Positions 27,391-35,946 of a DNA stretch of 64,000 bases are shown in pieces. Both the position numbers and the translations under genes were made by a program. A model generated the notes under the pieces. It did no database searches. It was not told where the DNA came from and saw nothing but the letters and a program-made list of their open reading frames with translations. Origin of the DNA: Halorussus lipolyticus (GTDB lineage Archaea; Halobacteriota; Halobacteria; Halobacteriales; Haladaptataceae); the NCBI RefSeq assembly GCF_029338375.1, contig NZ_CP119804.1:3244955-3308954 (forward strand). Reading direction: 5' to 3'. The number at the start of each line of letters is the position of its first letter. The first letter of the stretch is position 1.

Positions 27391-27449
27391 CTGTTTAGGT
27401 CCACTGTTCTTTACTGTCCGGTCGAAAGTATCCGCCGGCGCGCCGCAAC

Positions 27450-27845
27450 ATGAGTAAGGAACACGCACCGACGGGAGAGGAGGGGGCAACGACGGACGGC
27501 GGGCCGTCCGTTTCCGACGAGCAAGCGGCCACAGGCACTGAACTCGACAGGCTTTTCGAGGTCCTCGCGGACGGCCACCGGCGTCGAGTCCTCGCCTATC
27601 TCGCCGACACCGACGACGGTGTTGCGGCGTTTTCGGACCTCGTTGAACACGTCGCCGACGACTCGGCCGGGGAATCGACCGACAACGAGCGACTCGCAGT
27701 CAGTCTTCATCACACCCACTTGCCGAAACTCGCGGACGCGAACGTCGTGGAATACGACCCTCGAAGCGAGGTCGTCCGCTACCGCGGCGACGGCCTCGTC
27801 ACCGATTGGGTGGAACTAGCACGGTCTCACGAGACCGGCGAGTAA
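27450..27845 (+). CDS. DUF7344-type winged-helix protein
   Basis: A 131-residue predicted DNA-binding protein. After a disordered acidic start (1-28), LDRLFEVLADGHRRRVLAYL begins the conserved haloarchaeal DUF7344 core, ending LHHTHLPKLADANVVEYD. It is a winged helix of the ArsR type without metal ligands. Very many paralogues exist per haloarchaeal genome. It lies 59 bases after the PAS regulator on the same strand. Targets are unknown. Confidence 0.8.
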   Translation: MSKEHAPTGEEGATTDGGPSVSDEQAATGTELDRLFEVLADGHRRRVLAYLADTDDGVAAFSDLVEHVADDSAGESTDNERLAVSLHHTHLPKLADANVVEYDPRSEVVRYRGDGLVTDWVELARSHETGE

Positions 27846-27865
27846 GCAGACCCCAGTGGTGGCTA

Positions 27866-27925
27866 CCGACTCGATTCTGACTGCCGACTCGATTCCGACT
27901 GCTGACTCGGGTTTCGAGGCCGACT
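27866..27925. repeat. Imperfect 18-base tandem repeats
   Basis: CCGACTCGATTCTGACTG is followed directly by CCGACTCGATTCCGACTG and then a decayed unit starting CTGACTCGGG. It is intergenic, just upstream of the sugar nucleotidyltransferase promoter. Confidence 0.6.
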
Positions 27926-27992
27926 CCGCTCCCGATTTCCCCCGACTTGAGAAATGAAAAAGGACTTACCGTGGCGGGTCGAGTCTCAGTCT

Positions 27993-28961
27993 ATGAAGGC
28001 AGTCGTTCTCGCGGGAGGCTATGCGACGCGACTCTGGCCGATTACGAAGCACCGACCCAAGATGTTTCTGCCGGTCGGCGATTCGACCGTCATCGACCAG
28101 ATTTTCGCCGAACTGGAGGCCGACGACCGAGTTGACGAGGTGTACGTCTCGACCAACGAGCGTTTCGCCGAGGACTTCCGGGACCACCTCGCCGAGAGCG
28201 AATTCGACAAGCCGAAACTCACCGTCGAGGACACCACCGAGGAGGACGAGAAGTTCGGCGTGGTCGGGGCGCTTGCCCAGTTGTTCGACCGCGAAAACAT
28301 CTCCGAGGACACCCTCGTCATCGCCGGCGACAACCTCATCAGTTTCGGCATCAGCGACTTCATCGACTTCTTCCAAGCCAAGGATTCGCCGACGCTGGCC
28401 GCCTACGACGTGGGAAGCAGAGAACGCGCCAAATCCTACGGACTGGTCGAACTCGACGGCGACGAGGTGGTGGACTTCCAAGAGAAGCCAGACGACCCCA
28501 AGAGTACGCTGGTCTCCATCGCCTGCTACGCCTTTACCGCTGAGAACATCCCGCTGTTCGACAAGTACCTCGAAAACGGCAACAACCCCGACGAACCGGG
28601 TTGGTTCGTCCAGTGGCTTCAGGACCGCGACTCGGTGTACAGTTACACCTTCGACGAGGCGTGGTTCGACATCGGCACCCCCGAGAGCTACCTCGAAGCG
28701 GTCGGGTGGAAACTCGACGGCGAGAACCAAATCGCCGATTCCGCCAGCGTCGAGAACACCACGGTCGGCGAGAACGTCCACATCATGCCGGGTGCGGAAG
28801 TCGTCAACTCCAGCGTCAACAACTCCATCGTCTTCCCGAACACGACGATTCGGGACTGTGACATCCGCAACTCCATCATCGACGAGAAGACCACCGTCGA
28901 GAACATGGACCTCGCGGGTGCCCTCATCGGGGCACACACCCAGATTCTGAACGGCGATTAA
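27993..28961 (+). CDS. NDP-sugar pyrophosphorylase (glucose-1-phosphate thymidylyltransferase-like)
   Basis: A 322-residue sugar nucleotidyltransferase. The nucleotide loop is VLAGGYATRLWPITKHRPK (5-23). IAGDNLISFG and FDIGTPESYLEAV are the metal and sugar signatures. The last 80 residues contain hexapeptide-type beta-helix repeats (ADSASVENTTVGENVHI). It activates a hexose-1-phosphate for glycan synthesis, possibly for S-layer N-glycosylation. The ATG at 27993 lies about 26 bases after ACTTACC (27964-27970), favouring it over 27954. Confidence 0.9.
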   Translation: MKAVVLAGGYATRLWPITKHRPKMFLPVGDSTVIDQIFAELEADDRVDEVYVSTNERFAEDFRDHLAESEFDKPKLTVEDTTEEDEKFGVVGALAQLFDRENISEDTLVIAGDNLISFGISDFIDFFQAKDSPTLAAYDVGSRERAKSYGLVELDGDEVVDFQEKPDDPKSTLVSIACYAFTAENIPLFDKYLENGNNPDEPGWFVQWLQDRDSVYSYTFDEAWFDIGTPESYLEAVGWKLDGENQIADSASVENTTVGENVHIMPGAEVVNSSVNNSIVFPNTTIRDCDIRNSIIDEKTTVENMDLAGALIGAHTQILNGD

Positions 28962-29045
28962 CGACGACCGTTTCCTGCGCTCGGTCGGTCGCTCCGTTTC
29001 CTCGCTCGCTTGCAAAACGTCGATGAAAAGACCGCAACTTCTCGC

Positions 29046-30071
29046 CTAGATTGCGCCGTCGCCCCACGACCGGTAGAACTTGTAGTAGGCCTGCCGAGCG
29101 CCGACCACGTAGGACCGACACAGCGTCTCGGACCAACTCGGACAGTAGTTACGCTGGTCGAGACCCGGCGTCCACTCTAGTCCGCCACCACAGGCGCATC
29201 CGGAGGTGCTTTCTCCCTCCATCGGCATGCTTCGGGGCGAGTAGAAGTGGGTCGCGCCGCAAGAGGGGTCGGGTTCCGAGCAGGTCAGGATGCGTCCCGC
29301 GAGGTCGTGAATCTCGCTGGTCGGGTCCTGATTGTGGGCGTAGGCGTCCCACTCGTCGGTGACGGCGGTGGTGCCGTTGCGGTCCATCCGGTTGAGGACC
29401 GTGTAGCCCACGGCCCGTTGCTCGGTCGTGTTGCCGATGGAGGCCTCGGACATGATGACCTTGGCGAGCGCCCACTGGTTGTCGAGGTTGTCCCACGCGG
29501 AGTTACAACCGTAGAGCATGCCCTCCTCGAGCGACTTCGCGGCGACCCACCCGTCGTAGTCGGTGTGGAAGTCTACCTTCCACCACTCGTAGCCGTCGCT
29601 CCACTTCGGCCCGGCGACGAGGGTGCCCCAGTCGCCCGGTTCGGTCGTGCCGGCCTTGCTCGCGCTGGTGGTCGGATTGTCCCGGATGGCGGCGTACTCG
29701 GTGGCGTGAACCGCGTCGTAGCGGCAGAACTTGGTGGTCCACTCCTTGCCCGACGAGAGCCATCCGTCGCCTTTCGCGCACCACCCGGTCGCGGTGCCGT
29801 CGTAGCGGTCGTCGTCGAACTCGACGTACCACCACTCGTAGCCGTCGGCGTAGGCCGGGCCGTCCTTGACCGTGCCGCGCATCCCGGCGGGTTCGGTGTC
29901 GAGGACGGTGTAGCCGGTGCCAGCGCCGTCTCGGACGTTCAAAGCGGTCGTGGTGTGGACGACCTCGCCGAGTTGGAAGGTCGCCGCACTCGCGGTACTC
30001 GCGCCGAGGACGGACGCTCCGCCCGCGGCGACGCCTGCCTTTTTCAGGAAGTCGCGTCGTGAATCTCGCAT
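29046..30071 (-). CDS. Tat-exported SH3 and SleB/CwlJ-like cell wall hydrolase
   Basis: A 341-residue secreted protein. The twin-arginine signal is SRRDFLKK followed by a hydrophobic stretch to about residue 30. Two SH3-like units follow (about 34-100 and 115-185), each with an EWWYVEF/EWWKVDF pattern. A SleB/CwlJ hydrolase-2 domain (about 195-335) has ALAKVIMSEAS, the likely catalytic glutamate, and EQRAVGYTVLNRM. Six or more cysteines suggest disulphides. This fold in bacteria cleaves peptidoglycan, which archaea lack. A bacterial target or an unrelated substrate is inference. A TATA-like AATTTATTTA (30098-30107, minus) is about 30 bases upstream. Confidence 0.85.
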   Translation of the reverse strand: MRDSRRDFLKKAGVAAGGASVLGASTASAATFQLGEVVHTTTALNVRDGAGTGYTVLDTEPAGMRGTVKDGPAYADGYEWWYVEFDDDRYDGTATGWCAKGDGWLSSGKEWTTKFCRYDAVHATEYAAIRDNPTTSASKAGTTEPGDWGTLVAGPKWSDGYEWWKVDFHTDYDGWVAAKSLEEGMLYGCNSAWDNLDNQWALAKVIMSEASIGNTTEQRAVGYTVLNRMDRNGTTAVTDEWDAYAHNQDPTSEIHDLAGRILTCSEPDPSCGATHFYSPRSMPMEGESTSGCACGGGLEWTPGLDQRNYCPSWSETLCRSYVVGARQAYYKFYRSWGDGAI

Positions 30072-30513
30072 CTACAGTTTCGGCCACGAAACCCGCGTAA
30101 ATAAATTCCACGGCTAAAGAATAGAAATAATTGCCTGCGCGAATCTCGGGAAGCTTCCCGGCGCGCGGGAGTGTCTGCGCGAACGAAGCTGAGCGCAGGC
30201 TCGGAAGACGTGGTTTGTCTTCCGGCGCGCGCAGAACTGCGCGCACTCCTCGTGCGAGGGACGAACGACTGAGTGACTGAAAGGAGCGAAGGAGTGAGGA
30301 GGTTGGGGAGGGTGTGATTCGCGGTTGCGGTGTCATGACGAGCGAAGCGAGTCACGACTCGTCAGAGCGAAGCTCTGACGGTGCTGTGCGGGGCGGTAGA
30401 CGGCGATGCTCAAGCCTGAAGCTAGCTTCCCTGACCCTTCACCGACTGCTGACGCACGCAGAGAACGCGACCGCCGACAAATCACAAACTGCCGCAACCA
30501 CCGACGCCCGAAA
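30072..30513. other. Intergenic region with hairpin element D
   Basis: This 442-base gap between the wall hydrolase start and the Dph6 stop is mostly element D (30132-30430), then about 80 bases with no visible signal. Open frames across it are hairpin read-through. Confidence 0.65.
30132..30430 (+). repeat. Hairpin-mosaic element D (family A relative)
   Basis: It begins with a perfect palindrome CGGGAAGCTTCCCG (30147-30160). It then has GGAAGAC-GTGGTTT-GTCTTCC (30203-30223), further stems (GTCAGAGC/GCTCTGAC and others), and ends GGTTGGGGAGGGTGTG ... CAAGCCTGAAGCTAGCTTCC. The right 100 bases match A1; the left part is new, and the three-way-junction core is absent. It reads as a recombinant or diverged family A element. 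Confidence 0.7.
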
Positions 30514-31260
30514 TCACTCACTCAACCACGCATCTTCAATTTGGAGCGTCCCGCGAGTCCCGTCCCACTCGGTCGAATACTCCAACTCGATGGCGCGGTC
30601 CATGTGCGGACCGTCGGTCACCAGCGTCTCGAACTCGCCGCCCTCACCGAGGATGTGGACGCCGTGGCTCTCGTTCAACTCCTCGAGTTCCGCGATGGCC
30701 GCCTCGTCCAGCGTCCGGCCAAGCCACGACTCGTCAAGTCCGTAGGCCGCGACGCGGATGATGGTGATTTCGAAGCCCGCGTCGAGCATCGCGTCGGCGA
30801 GTTCGCGGGGATTTTCCTGCCAGAGGGGCGCGAACACCTCGGCGTCGAGTCGGTCGGCCATCTCCTCGATGCGGGAGGTCTGGTATTCGCTCTCGACTGC
30901 GCCCGCCGTGACGCCCGCCACGCCGCCCGAAAGGTCCGAGTCGAGTTCCCGGACCGCGGCTTCGAGGGGTTCGAGTTCCTCGTCGCCCTGCGCGCCGGAT
31001 TCGGTCGCGTCGTCGGCCTCGAAGTCGTCGGGTTCGACCTCTACGAGCGGGATGCCGATGCTCTCGGCCGCCAGCGAGGCCAATCGGGTCGCCGGGACGT
31101 GGTACATGTAAGAGTCGCCTTCGGGATGGACCGTGACGAGACGGGACACGTCCAGTCCGTTTTCGAGCGCCTGATACAGCGCCCACGACGAGTCCTTGCC
31201 GCCCGAGAAGAGGCTAACCCACTGGCCCTCCCGCGCGGCCGACGATGGCTGTTCGGTCAT
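30514..31260 (-). CDS. dph6: Diphthine-ammonia ligase-like protein (DUF71)
   Basis: A 248-residue PP-loop ATPase. The ATP pyrophosphate loop is SLFSGGKDSSW (16-26). VSGVTAGAV-type sequence (VAGVTAGAVESEYQ) and PLWQENPRELADAML are DUF71 landmarks. The late GEGGEFETLVTDGP is the conserved closing motif. It would amidate diphthine on translation elongation factor 2. An Asp/Glu-rich insert (about 75-95) is probably a halophilic loop. The start 31260 lies about 27 bases after the TATA-like CCTAAATCC (31283-31291, minus). Confidence 0.85.
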   Translation of the reverse strand: MTEQPSSAAREGQWVSLFSGGKDSSWALYQALENGLDVSRLVTVHPEGDSYMYHVPATRLASLAAESIGIPLVEVEPDDFEADDATESGAQGDEELEPLEAAVRELDSDLSGGVAGVTAGAVESEYQTSRIEEMADRLDAEVFAPLWQENPRELADAMLDAGFEITIIRVAAYGLDESWLGRTLDEAAIAELEELNESHGVHILGEGGEFETLVTDGPHMDRAIELEYSTEWDGTRGTLQIEDAWLSE

Positions 31261-31317
31261 GACCGTGAGTCGGGAGCGAGCGGATTTAGGTGCGGCGAAT
31301 CGCGCCACTCCGGCCTA

Positions 31318-31354
31318 AAACACATTTTCGATTGTATGCAGAATAAATGTGTTT
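31318..31354. terminator. Ten-base inverted repeat between two minus-strand genes
   Basis: AAACACATTT (31318-31327) and AAATGTGTTT (31345-31354) are perfectly complementary around a 17-base loop. It lies after the DUF373 stop and before the Dph6 promoter, so it could end the upstream message or regulate the downstream one. Confidence 0.4.
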
Positions 31355-31377
31355 GCGAGACGAATACGTATAGTTCC

Positions 31378-32535
31378 TCAATCCATCAGTTCCTCGTCCT
31401 CGAACTCGTCGCCAAGCGAGGACCCCGTGACGTAGGACGAGATGCGAACCCCGAGCAGACTCACCACGACGCCCGCGACGACGAACAGCGCCATCCGGGT
31501 GCCGGCGTCGAGGTTGATGCGTGCGACCGCGAGGCTTCCGAGTTCGGCGTGGGGGACCACCACCGGTTCGATGAACTCCTCGCGCTGGAGGAAGTACGCC
31601 GAGAAGCCCCGGACGACCAGTCCGACCGCCAGCACGCCGAACGGGAGATTGAGGTAGGAGTTGCGCACCCGGTCGTTGCGGATAACCTCGTCCAGCAGTC
31701 GGCCCGTCGAGGCCGCGAGCGCCGCCGCCGCCAGCCACGGCACGCTGGCGAACGCGAACGCCATCGCGGGCAGGAGGACCCCCTGCGTCGGCATCCCGAG
31801 GTCCGAGACCCGGAGCGCCCCGGCGAACACGCCGATGAGCGAGAGGCCCGCCGCGACGACGTAGGTGACGATGGAGACCCGGCCCGAGTAGAGGGCGTCC
31901 CGAATCTGGCCGGGCAGGTCCGAGACGTACTCGTCCACGCCCAACCCCTTGTAGAGGACGAACAGGCCGATAACGGCCGTAATCGAGGCCACCGCCATCG
32001 CGGGACCGAACACCATCAGCAGGATGGGGAACGCCAGCATGGCGACCCCGACCGGGACGAGGACGGTCTGGCGTAGCTCCTCGTCGGCGAGGAACTGCTT
32101 GAGGAGATAGTAGGTCGATTCGATGTCGCGGGCCTGCCGGACGACCACCCTATCGACCGCATCAACCTGCACCCTGCTCTCGATGATGGGGACCAGTCGC
32201 TCGTCTTGGGCGCTGTCGATGACCACGACCGCGGAGTCGGGGTCGTGTTCGGCGATGAGAGAGTCCATCTGGTCGGCCACCGCGCGGTCCCGGCCGACCA
32301 TCGTCTCGGCCGCGCCGGAGATGACCGCCACGGTGGTCTCCTCGTCGTCGTCGCGCAGGTCGCGGGCCACCCGCAGGGATTCGAGGAGGCAGTTGACGCT
32401 GGCGTCTTCGGGGTCCGCGAGACCGACTTCCGTGACTAACGACCTGACGGCCTCCCACCCCGAAACTGGGGTCTGGAGACCGGTCTTGGTGCCGATGTCG
32501 TCGTCGCGGTCCACGCACACTACCAGCGTACTCAT
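31378..32535 (-). CDS. DUF373 family membrane protein
   Basis: A 385-residue protein. Residues 1-150 are a soluble alpha/beta domain starting TLVVCVDRDDDIG, with VAVISGAAETMVGRDRA. Six or seven hydrophobic segments follow (about 165-370), and the tail is very acidic. DUF373 is an archaeal family of unknown function. The RDDD and GRD motifs suggest nucleotide or metal binding, but this is speculation. The start lies about 32 bases after the TATA-like GGTTTTTAAC (32565-32574, minus). Confidence 0.88.
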   Translation of the reverse strand: MSTLVVCVDRDDDIGTKTGLQTPVSGWEAVRSLVTEVGLADPEDASVNCLLESLRVARDLRDDDEETTVAVISGAAETMVGRDRAVADQMDSLIAEHDPDSAVVVIDSAQDERLVPIIESRVQVDAVDRVVVRQARDIESTYYLLKQFLADEELRQTVLVPVGVAMLAFPILLMVFGPAMAVASITAVIGLFVLYKGLGVDEYVSDLPGQIRDALYSGRVSIVTYVVAAGLSLIGVFAGALRVSDLGMPTQGVLLPAMAFAFASVPWLAAAALAASTGRLLDEVIRNDRVRNSYLNLPFGVLAVGLVVRGFSAYFLQREEFIEPVVVPHAELGSLAVARINLDAGTRMALFVVAGVVVSLLGVRISSYVTGSSLGDEFEDEELMD

Positions 32536-32608
32536 GTCGCGTATCTGAATTCAGACGGTCGGGCGTTAAAAACCCTCGTGCTTGGGGTGATACGTCCGGT
32601 AAACCCCG

Positions 32609-33331
32609 TCAGAATCGGGCGAAACTCGACAGACTCGCGGCGACGCCGTGGCCGACCTTCCGCCCGGCACCCAGCGCGTAGTGTTGGACGCTCCGGGTCA
32701 GTGGCTGGCGGCGGCCGTGGACCTCGGCGTCGCCATTGCCGATGGCGTCCACGACGCGATTGCTGTCGAGGTCCGCCTTCGACCCGACCCCCTCGATGGT
32801 GAGTTCGGTGTAGGCCCGGCCGATGTACTTCGCGGAGTGGGCGTCGCTGGCGGCCACGCCGGGGTAGTCCCAGTGGGCGGCGAACTTCCGAGCGCGCCGG
32901 TTGCGGTAGCCCGTGAAAATCCACGCGTTGTACACCTCGATGGCGTCGCAGTCGGTGATGTGGCCCTTCCGAACCCCGTGGCGAGTCCGCTGGAAGGGAT
33001 GGGGAACGACGGCAGTTCCCCCCGCGTCTCGAATCCACTCGACCGTCTCGTCGAGAGGCCGATGGGGTTCCGGGCGCTCCTCGACGCCGATGGCGAGCAG
33101 GTGGCCCGCCGCGGTCGAAACCTCGACGCCGGGGATGCCGACCAGTCCGTACTGGGGCGCGAGTTCGGCCGCCCGGAGCGACTCGGCGATGGTGTCGTGG
33201 TCGGTCACGACGATGCCGTCGAGGCCGATGTCGCTGGCCTGCTCCAAGAGGAGTTCGACGGGTTCGTGGCCGTCGTAGGACCCTTCGGAGTGGACGTGGG
33301 GGTCGATAGCCACCGTGACCTCGGGAGTCAT
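32609..33331 (-). CDS. PHP domain metal-dependent phosphoesterase
   Basis: A 240-residue PHP protein. Metal ligands are visible in DPHVHSEGSYDG (10-21), VTDHDTI and VVPHPFQR. The later GVAASDAHSAKYIG completes the trinuclear site. Members hydrolyse phosphate esters such as 3'-phosphonucleotides or histidinol phosphate; the substrate is not known here. The C-terminal 40 residues are basic for a halophile. The gene is divergent from a small protein gene starting at 33392. Confidence 0.87.
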   Translation of the reverse strand: MTPEVTVAIDPHVHSEGSYDGHEPVELLLEQASDIGLDGIVVTDHDTIAESLRAAELAPQYGLVGIPGVEVSTAAGHLLAIGVEERPEPHRPLDETVEWIRDAGGTAVVPHPFQRTRHGVRKGHITDCDAIEVYNAWIFTGYRNRRARKFAAHWDYPGVAASDAHSAKYIGRAYTELTIEGVGSKADLDSNRVVDAIGNGDAEVHGRRQPLTRSVQHYALGAGRKVGHGVAASLSSFARF

Positions 33332-33391
33332 TTCCTCTCGCTAGGACCCGAAACGGCAAAAGTCCGGCCCTCGAAAATCCGAGGCGTCGAG

Positions 33392-33730
33392 ATGCCGGAC
33401 CTGACCCTCGAATCCGAGGAGTGGTACGTCCTCGAAAACTGGCTCCGAGAGCGGGAGAACCGCCTCCAGTACGCCCTCCGGGACAAGTCCGCCGAATGGG
33501 AGTTCGTTCACGACCTCCGGCGGGAGATAGCGGACCAGCGCGGCGAAAACCGTGAGACCGCCGGCGTCACCGAAACCGTCTCGCTCTCGAACCGGCAGGT
33601 CGGCTACCTCGGGTCGTACCTCGGGAAGCGAGCGCGGAAGCTTCGCTTTCTGCCGTGGCGCGACCGGGAGCGCCGGGACGTTCGCCACCTGCGGGACCAC
33701 CTGCTGGCGGAGGCCCGGCGAGAAAACTAG
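33392..33730 (+). CDS. Conserved small haloarchaeal protein of unknown function
   Basis: A 112-residue highly charged, helical protein (SEEWYVLENWLRERENRLQ, then VGYLGSYLGKRARKLRFLP). No domain is recognised. The mix of Arg and Glu is more basic than most proteins in the window, which may mean nucleic-acid or ribosome contact. The stop codon TAG overlaps the CTA of the convergent endonuclease III stop (33727-33730). Confidence 0.65.
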   Translation: MPDLTLESEEWYVLENWLRERENRLQYALRDKSAEWEFVHDLRREIADQRGENRETAGVTETVSLSNRQVGYLGSYLGKRARKLRFLPWRDRERRDVRHLRDHLLAEARREN

Positions 33731-34575
33731 TCGGCGTCAAGCGTGGCTTCCGCAGGGTCAACGACTGCGCGGGACTCGACATCGACGCCCACCCTGTCGC
33801 AGATGTCCGACATCGGGCACTCGTCCAGTCCGTCGAGGCACGCCGGTTTGCGGGCCGAGCAGTACTCCCGGCCGAACTGGATGCTCGCGGTGTGGCCGAA
33901 CCCGCACTTCTCCGCCGGGACTTCTCGCTCCAAGACTGCGCGGACCCCCTCGTGGTCGGCGTCGGCGGGCGCGATGCCGAGTCGCCGGTAGATGCGGTGG
34001 ACGTGGGTGTCCACGGGGAAGACGCCGCCCCGACCGCCAGCGAACAGCAGGACGCAATCGGCGGTCTTGGGACCCACGCCGCCGAAATCGAGGAGGACGG
34101 GCCGGACCTCCTCTGGGTCCTCCTCGCGGACGAAGGCGTCGAACTCGGCGGCGCTCCCGTAGTCGGCCAGCACCCGGTCGGCGACCGAAATCAGCACGTC
34201 GGCCTTCCGGTTGTAGAGGCCCGCGGACCGAATCGTGTCGGCGAGTTCGTCGTGGTCGGCGTCGGCGAGCGCGCCAGCGAGGTCGGTCGCTTCGGAGTCC
34301 TCGCCGTACGTCTCCATCAGCGCGTCGTGGGCCGGTTGGCTCGCCACGTCGCTGGTGTTCTGGCTCAGAATCGTGCGGACCAGACACTCGAAGGCGTCGC
34401 GTCCGCCGTAGGTCTTCTGCCAGTACAGGTCTCCGAGGCGATTCACGACCTCCTCGGCGCGGGTCCCGGCCTCGGCGGCGTCGAACGCCGCGAACGAACT
34501 CGCAGACGGGTCGCCCCCGCTGATGTTCTCGGCGGGTTCGGGGTCGCCCTCGTCGGGGTCGGCGTCCTCGCTCAT
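33727..34575 (-). CDS. nth: Endonuclease III (base-excision DNA glycosylase/AP lyase)
   Basis: A 282-residue HhH-GPD glycosylase. LVRTILSQNTSD begins the core. The helix-hairpin-helix and catalytic lysine are in FGGVGPKTADCVL, and the catalytic aspartate is in FPVDTHVHRI. The C-terminal cysteines can ligate a [4Fe-4S] cluster but are spaced C-x6-C-x6-C-x5-C rather than the usual C-x6-C-x2-C-x5-C. The first 50 residues are an acidic extension. It repairs oxidised pyrimidines. Confidence 0.9.
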   Translation of the reverse strand: MSEDADPDEGDPEPAENISGGDPSASSFAAFDAAEAGTRAEEVVNRLGDLYWQKTYGGRDAFECLVRTILSQNTSDVASQPAHDALMETYGEDSEATDLAGALADADHDELADTIRSAGLYNRKADVLISVADRVLADYGSAAEFDAFVREEDPEEVRPVLLDFGGVGPKTADCVLLFAGGRGGVFPVDTHVHRIYRRLGIAPADADHEGVRAVLEREVPAEKCGFGHTASIQFGREYCSARKPACLDGLDECPMSDICDRVGVDVESRAVVDPAEATLDAD

Positions 34576-34704
34576 GGCCGAGGCTGAGGACCGAATCCGA
34601 TTAAAACGCTCGGCCTCGCAGTCCGAGCGGTCGGCTACCGGACGGGGAAATGTATCGATTGCTCGGAGAAATAATTCTATGCCGAAAGCAAACAATAATA
34701 CGTC

Positions 34705-35142
34705 TCACCCGCCGATGGCGTAGAGGCGGAGCGCGCCGCCCATCGAGAGGTGGACGCCCCCGAGCGCGGTGAGGTAGAACCCCGCGGCCGGGACGAACGT
34801 GCCGAGAAAGCCGCTCGAAAGCAGGTAGTAGACGGTCAGCACCGCGACGAACCCGCCCGCGACGGTCGTCACGACGGCGGCCCGCGCTCCGCCGAGGAGA
34901 GGGACCGAGACGGGCATCAACTCGACGGGGAGGACCCCCAGAAGCGCCACGGCCGCCGCAGTCAGGGCAAGCCAATCCAGACCGGCGATACCCGTCTCCA
35001 TCCCGGCGAGATGAATCGCCGGTACCGGCCCCTGATACCCCGGTCGGACCATCAGCCACGGGAGCCACGTCCCGACCGCGACCCCGCCGGCCCCGGCGAA
35101 CGCGACCAACCGGGCCACGACGCTCCACGTCTGACGACTCAT
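34705..35142 (-). CDS. Small four-helix membrane protein
   Basis: A 145-residue protein with four hydrophobic segments (about residues 10-30, 55-72, 82-105 and 112-138) and short loops. No family is recognised. The ATG (35142) overlaps the stop of the DUF371 gene by four bases (ATGA), which supports both starts and a shared transcript. Confidence 0.75.
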   Translation of the reverse strand: MSRQTWSVVARLVAFAGAGGVAVGTWLPWLMVRPGYQGPVPAIHLAGMETGIAGLDWLALTAAAVALLGVLPVELMPVSVPLLGGARAAVVTTVAGGFVAVLTVYYLLSSGFLGTFVPAAGFYLTALGGVHLSMGGALRLYAIGG

Positions 35143-35561
35143 TCCTCGCGCTCGACGGTCAGCGTCACGGTCAACTCCGCGCCCTCGGCCAGCGCGGAGA
35201 CCAGTTCGCGGTCGAAGCCCTCGGCGGCGAACTCCGCGCCGACCACCACGGTCCGGTCGTCCACGTAGTCGCTGGTCCGACCTACGGCGCTCCGGTCGCT
35301 CTCGAAGGTGAGGTCGGGGTCTCCTCGGCCCGCGACCGTCTCGGTGTGGTCGGGAGTCTCGAAGGTGAGGGTGATGGTGGCGTCCTCGTGCTGGCACGCC
35401 GCGACGAACTCGGGATTGAAGTCCGCCGGGGCGCGGTCGGCCTCGATACCGAGAATACAGTCGCCGGCGGGCGTGAGGAAGTCGTCGGTCGTGACCTCGA
35501 ACGTGCTGGCGTGTTCCGCCGAGACGTTCTCGTGGCCCTCGGCGTGGATGACTTCTTGCAT
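35139..35561 (-). CDS. DUF371 family protein
   Basis: A 140-residue archaeal DUF371 protein. VIHAEGHENVSAEHASTFEVT and LTPAGDCILGIEAD near the start are the family signature. A beta-rich body follows. Members are small, soluble and of unknown function. The start at 35561 gives MQEVIHAEGH; upstream extension is non-conserved-looking. It is translationally coupled to the membrane protein downstream. Confidence 0.85.
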   Translation of the reverse strand: MQEVIHAEGHENVSAEHASTFEVTTDDFLTPAGDCILGIEADRAPADFNPEFVAACQHEDATITLTFETPDHTETVAGRGDPDLTFESDRSAVGRTSDYVDDRTVVVGAEFAAEGFDRELVSALAEGAELTVTLTVEREE

Positions 35562-35681
35562 GGTTGCTGGCCGAGGGTTGGGAGGGTGGTCACTTGAGAG
35601 TCTTCTTTCGGGACGAGTTTCTCTCGGCGTCGTCGGCAACCGCTATCCGCGAGGACGACAGGGCGGCGTTCCGGCGCGGCG

Positions 35682-35834
35682 CTACCGGACGACGGTCACG
35701 GTGACCGCGCCGCAGGCACACTCGTAGGCCCGGCGCTCGCCCGCCTCGGTCGTCATCCGGAGCATCAACTCGTTCTCGCCGAGGGTGCGCTCGCACTTGG
35801 CACCGTCGCAGGCACACCGCAAGTCTTCGAGCAT
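35682..35834 (-). CDS. 50-residue zinc-finger-like micro-protein
   Basis: The sequence LRCACDGAKCERTLGENELM then RRAYECACGAVTVTVV carries five cysteines in CxC, C and CxC arrangement, typical of haloarchaeal zinc-binding micro-proteins. The ATG (35834) follows a TATA-like AATTTAAG (about 35859-35866, minus) by the expected 28 bases. No function is known; similar micro-proteins affect biofilm or motility regulation in Haloferax. Confidence 0.7.
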   Translation of the reverse strand: MLEDLRCACDGAKCERTLGENELMLRMTTEAGERRAYECACGAVTVTVVR

Positions 35835-35946
35835 GGGAGAACGTGGTGCCGCCATCCTACTTAAATTGTGCTAAGGGCGCAGTGAAAGTGAAAGTGGTCG
35901 GCCATGGGACGTAAAGCCTATCTGGTATGGGTTTAGTTGGCCGAGT

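Noticed and set aside
35590..35817. 75-codon minus frame
   Set aside because: It is a different phase of the zinc-finger micro-protein gene, which has the cysteine pattern and a correct TATA distance.
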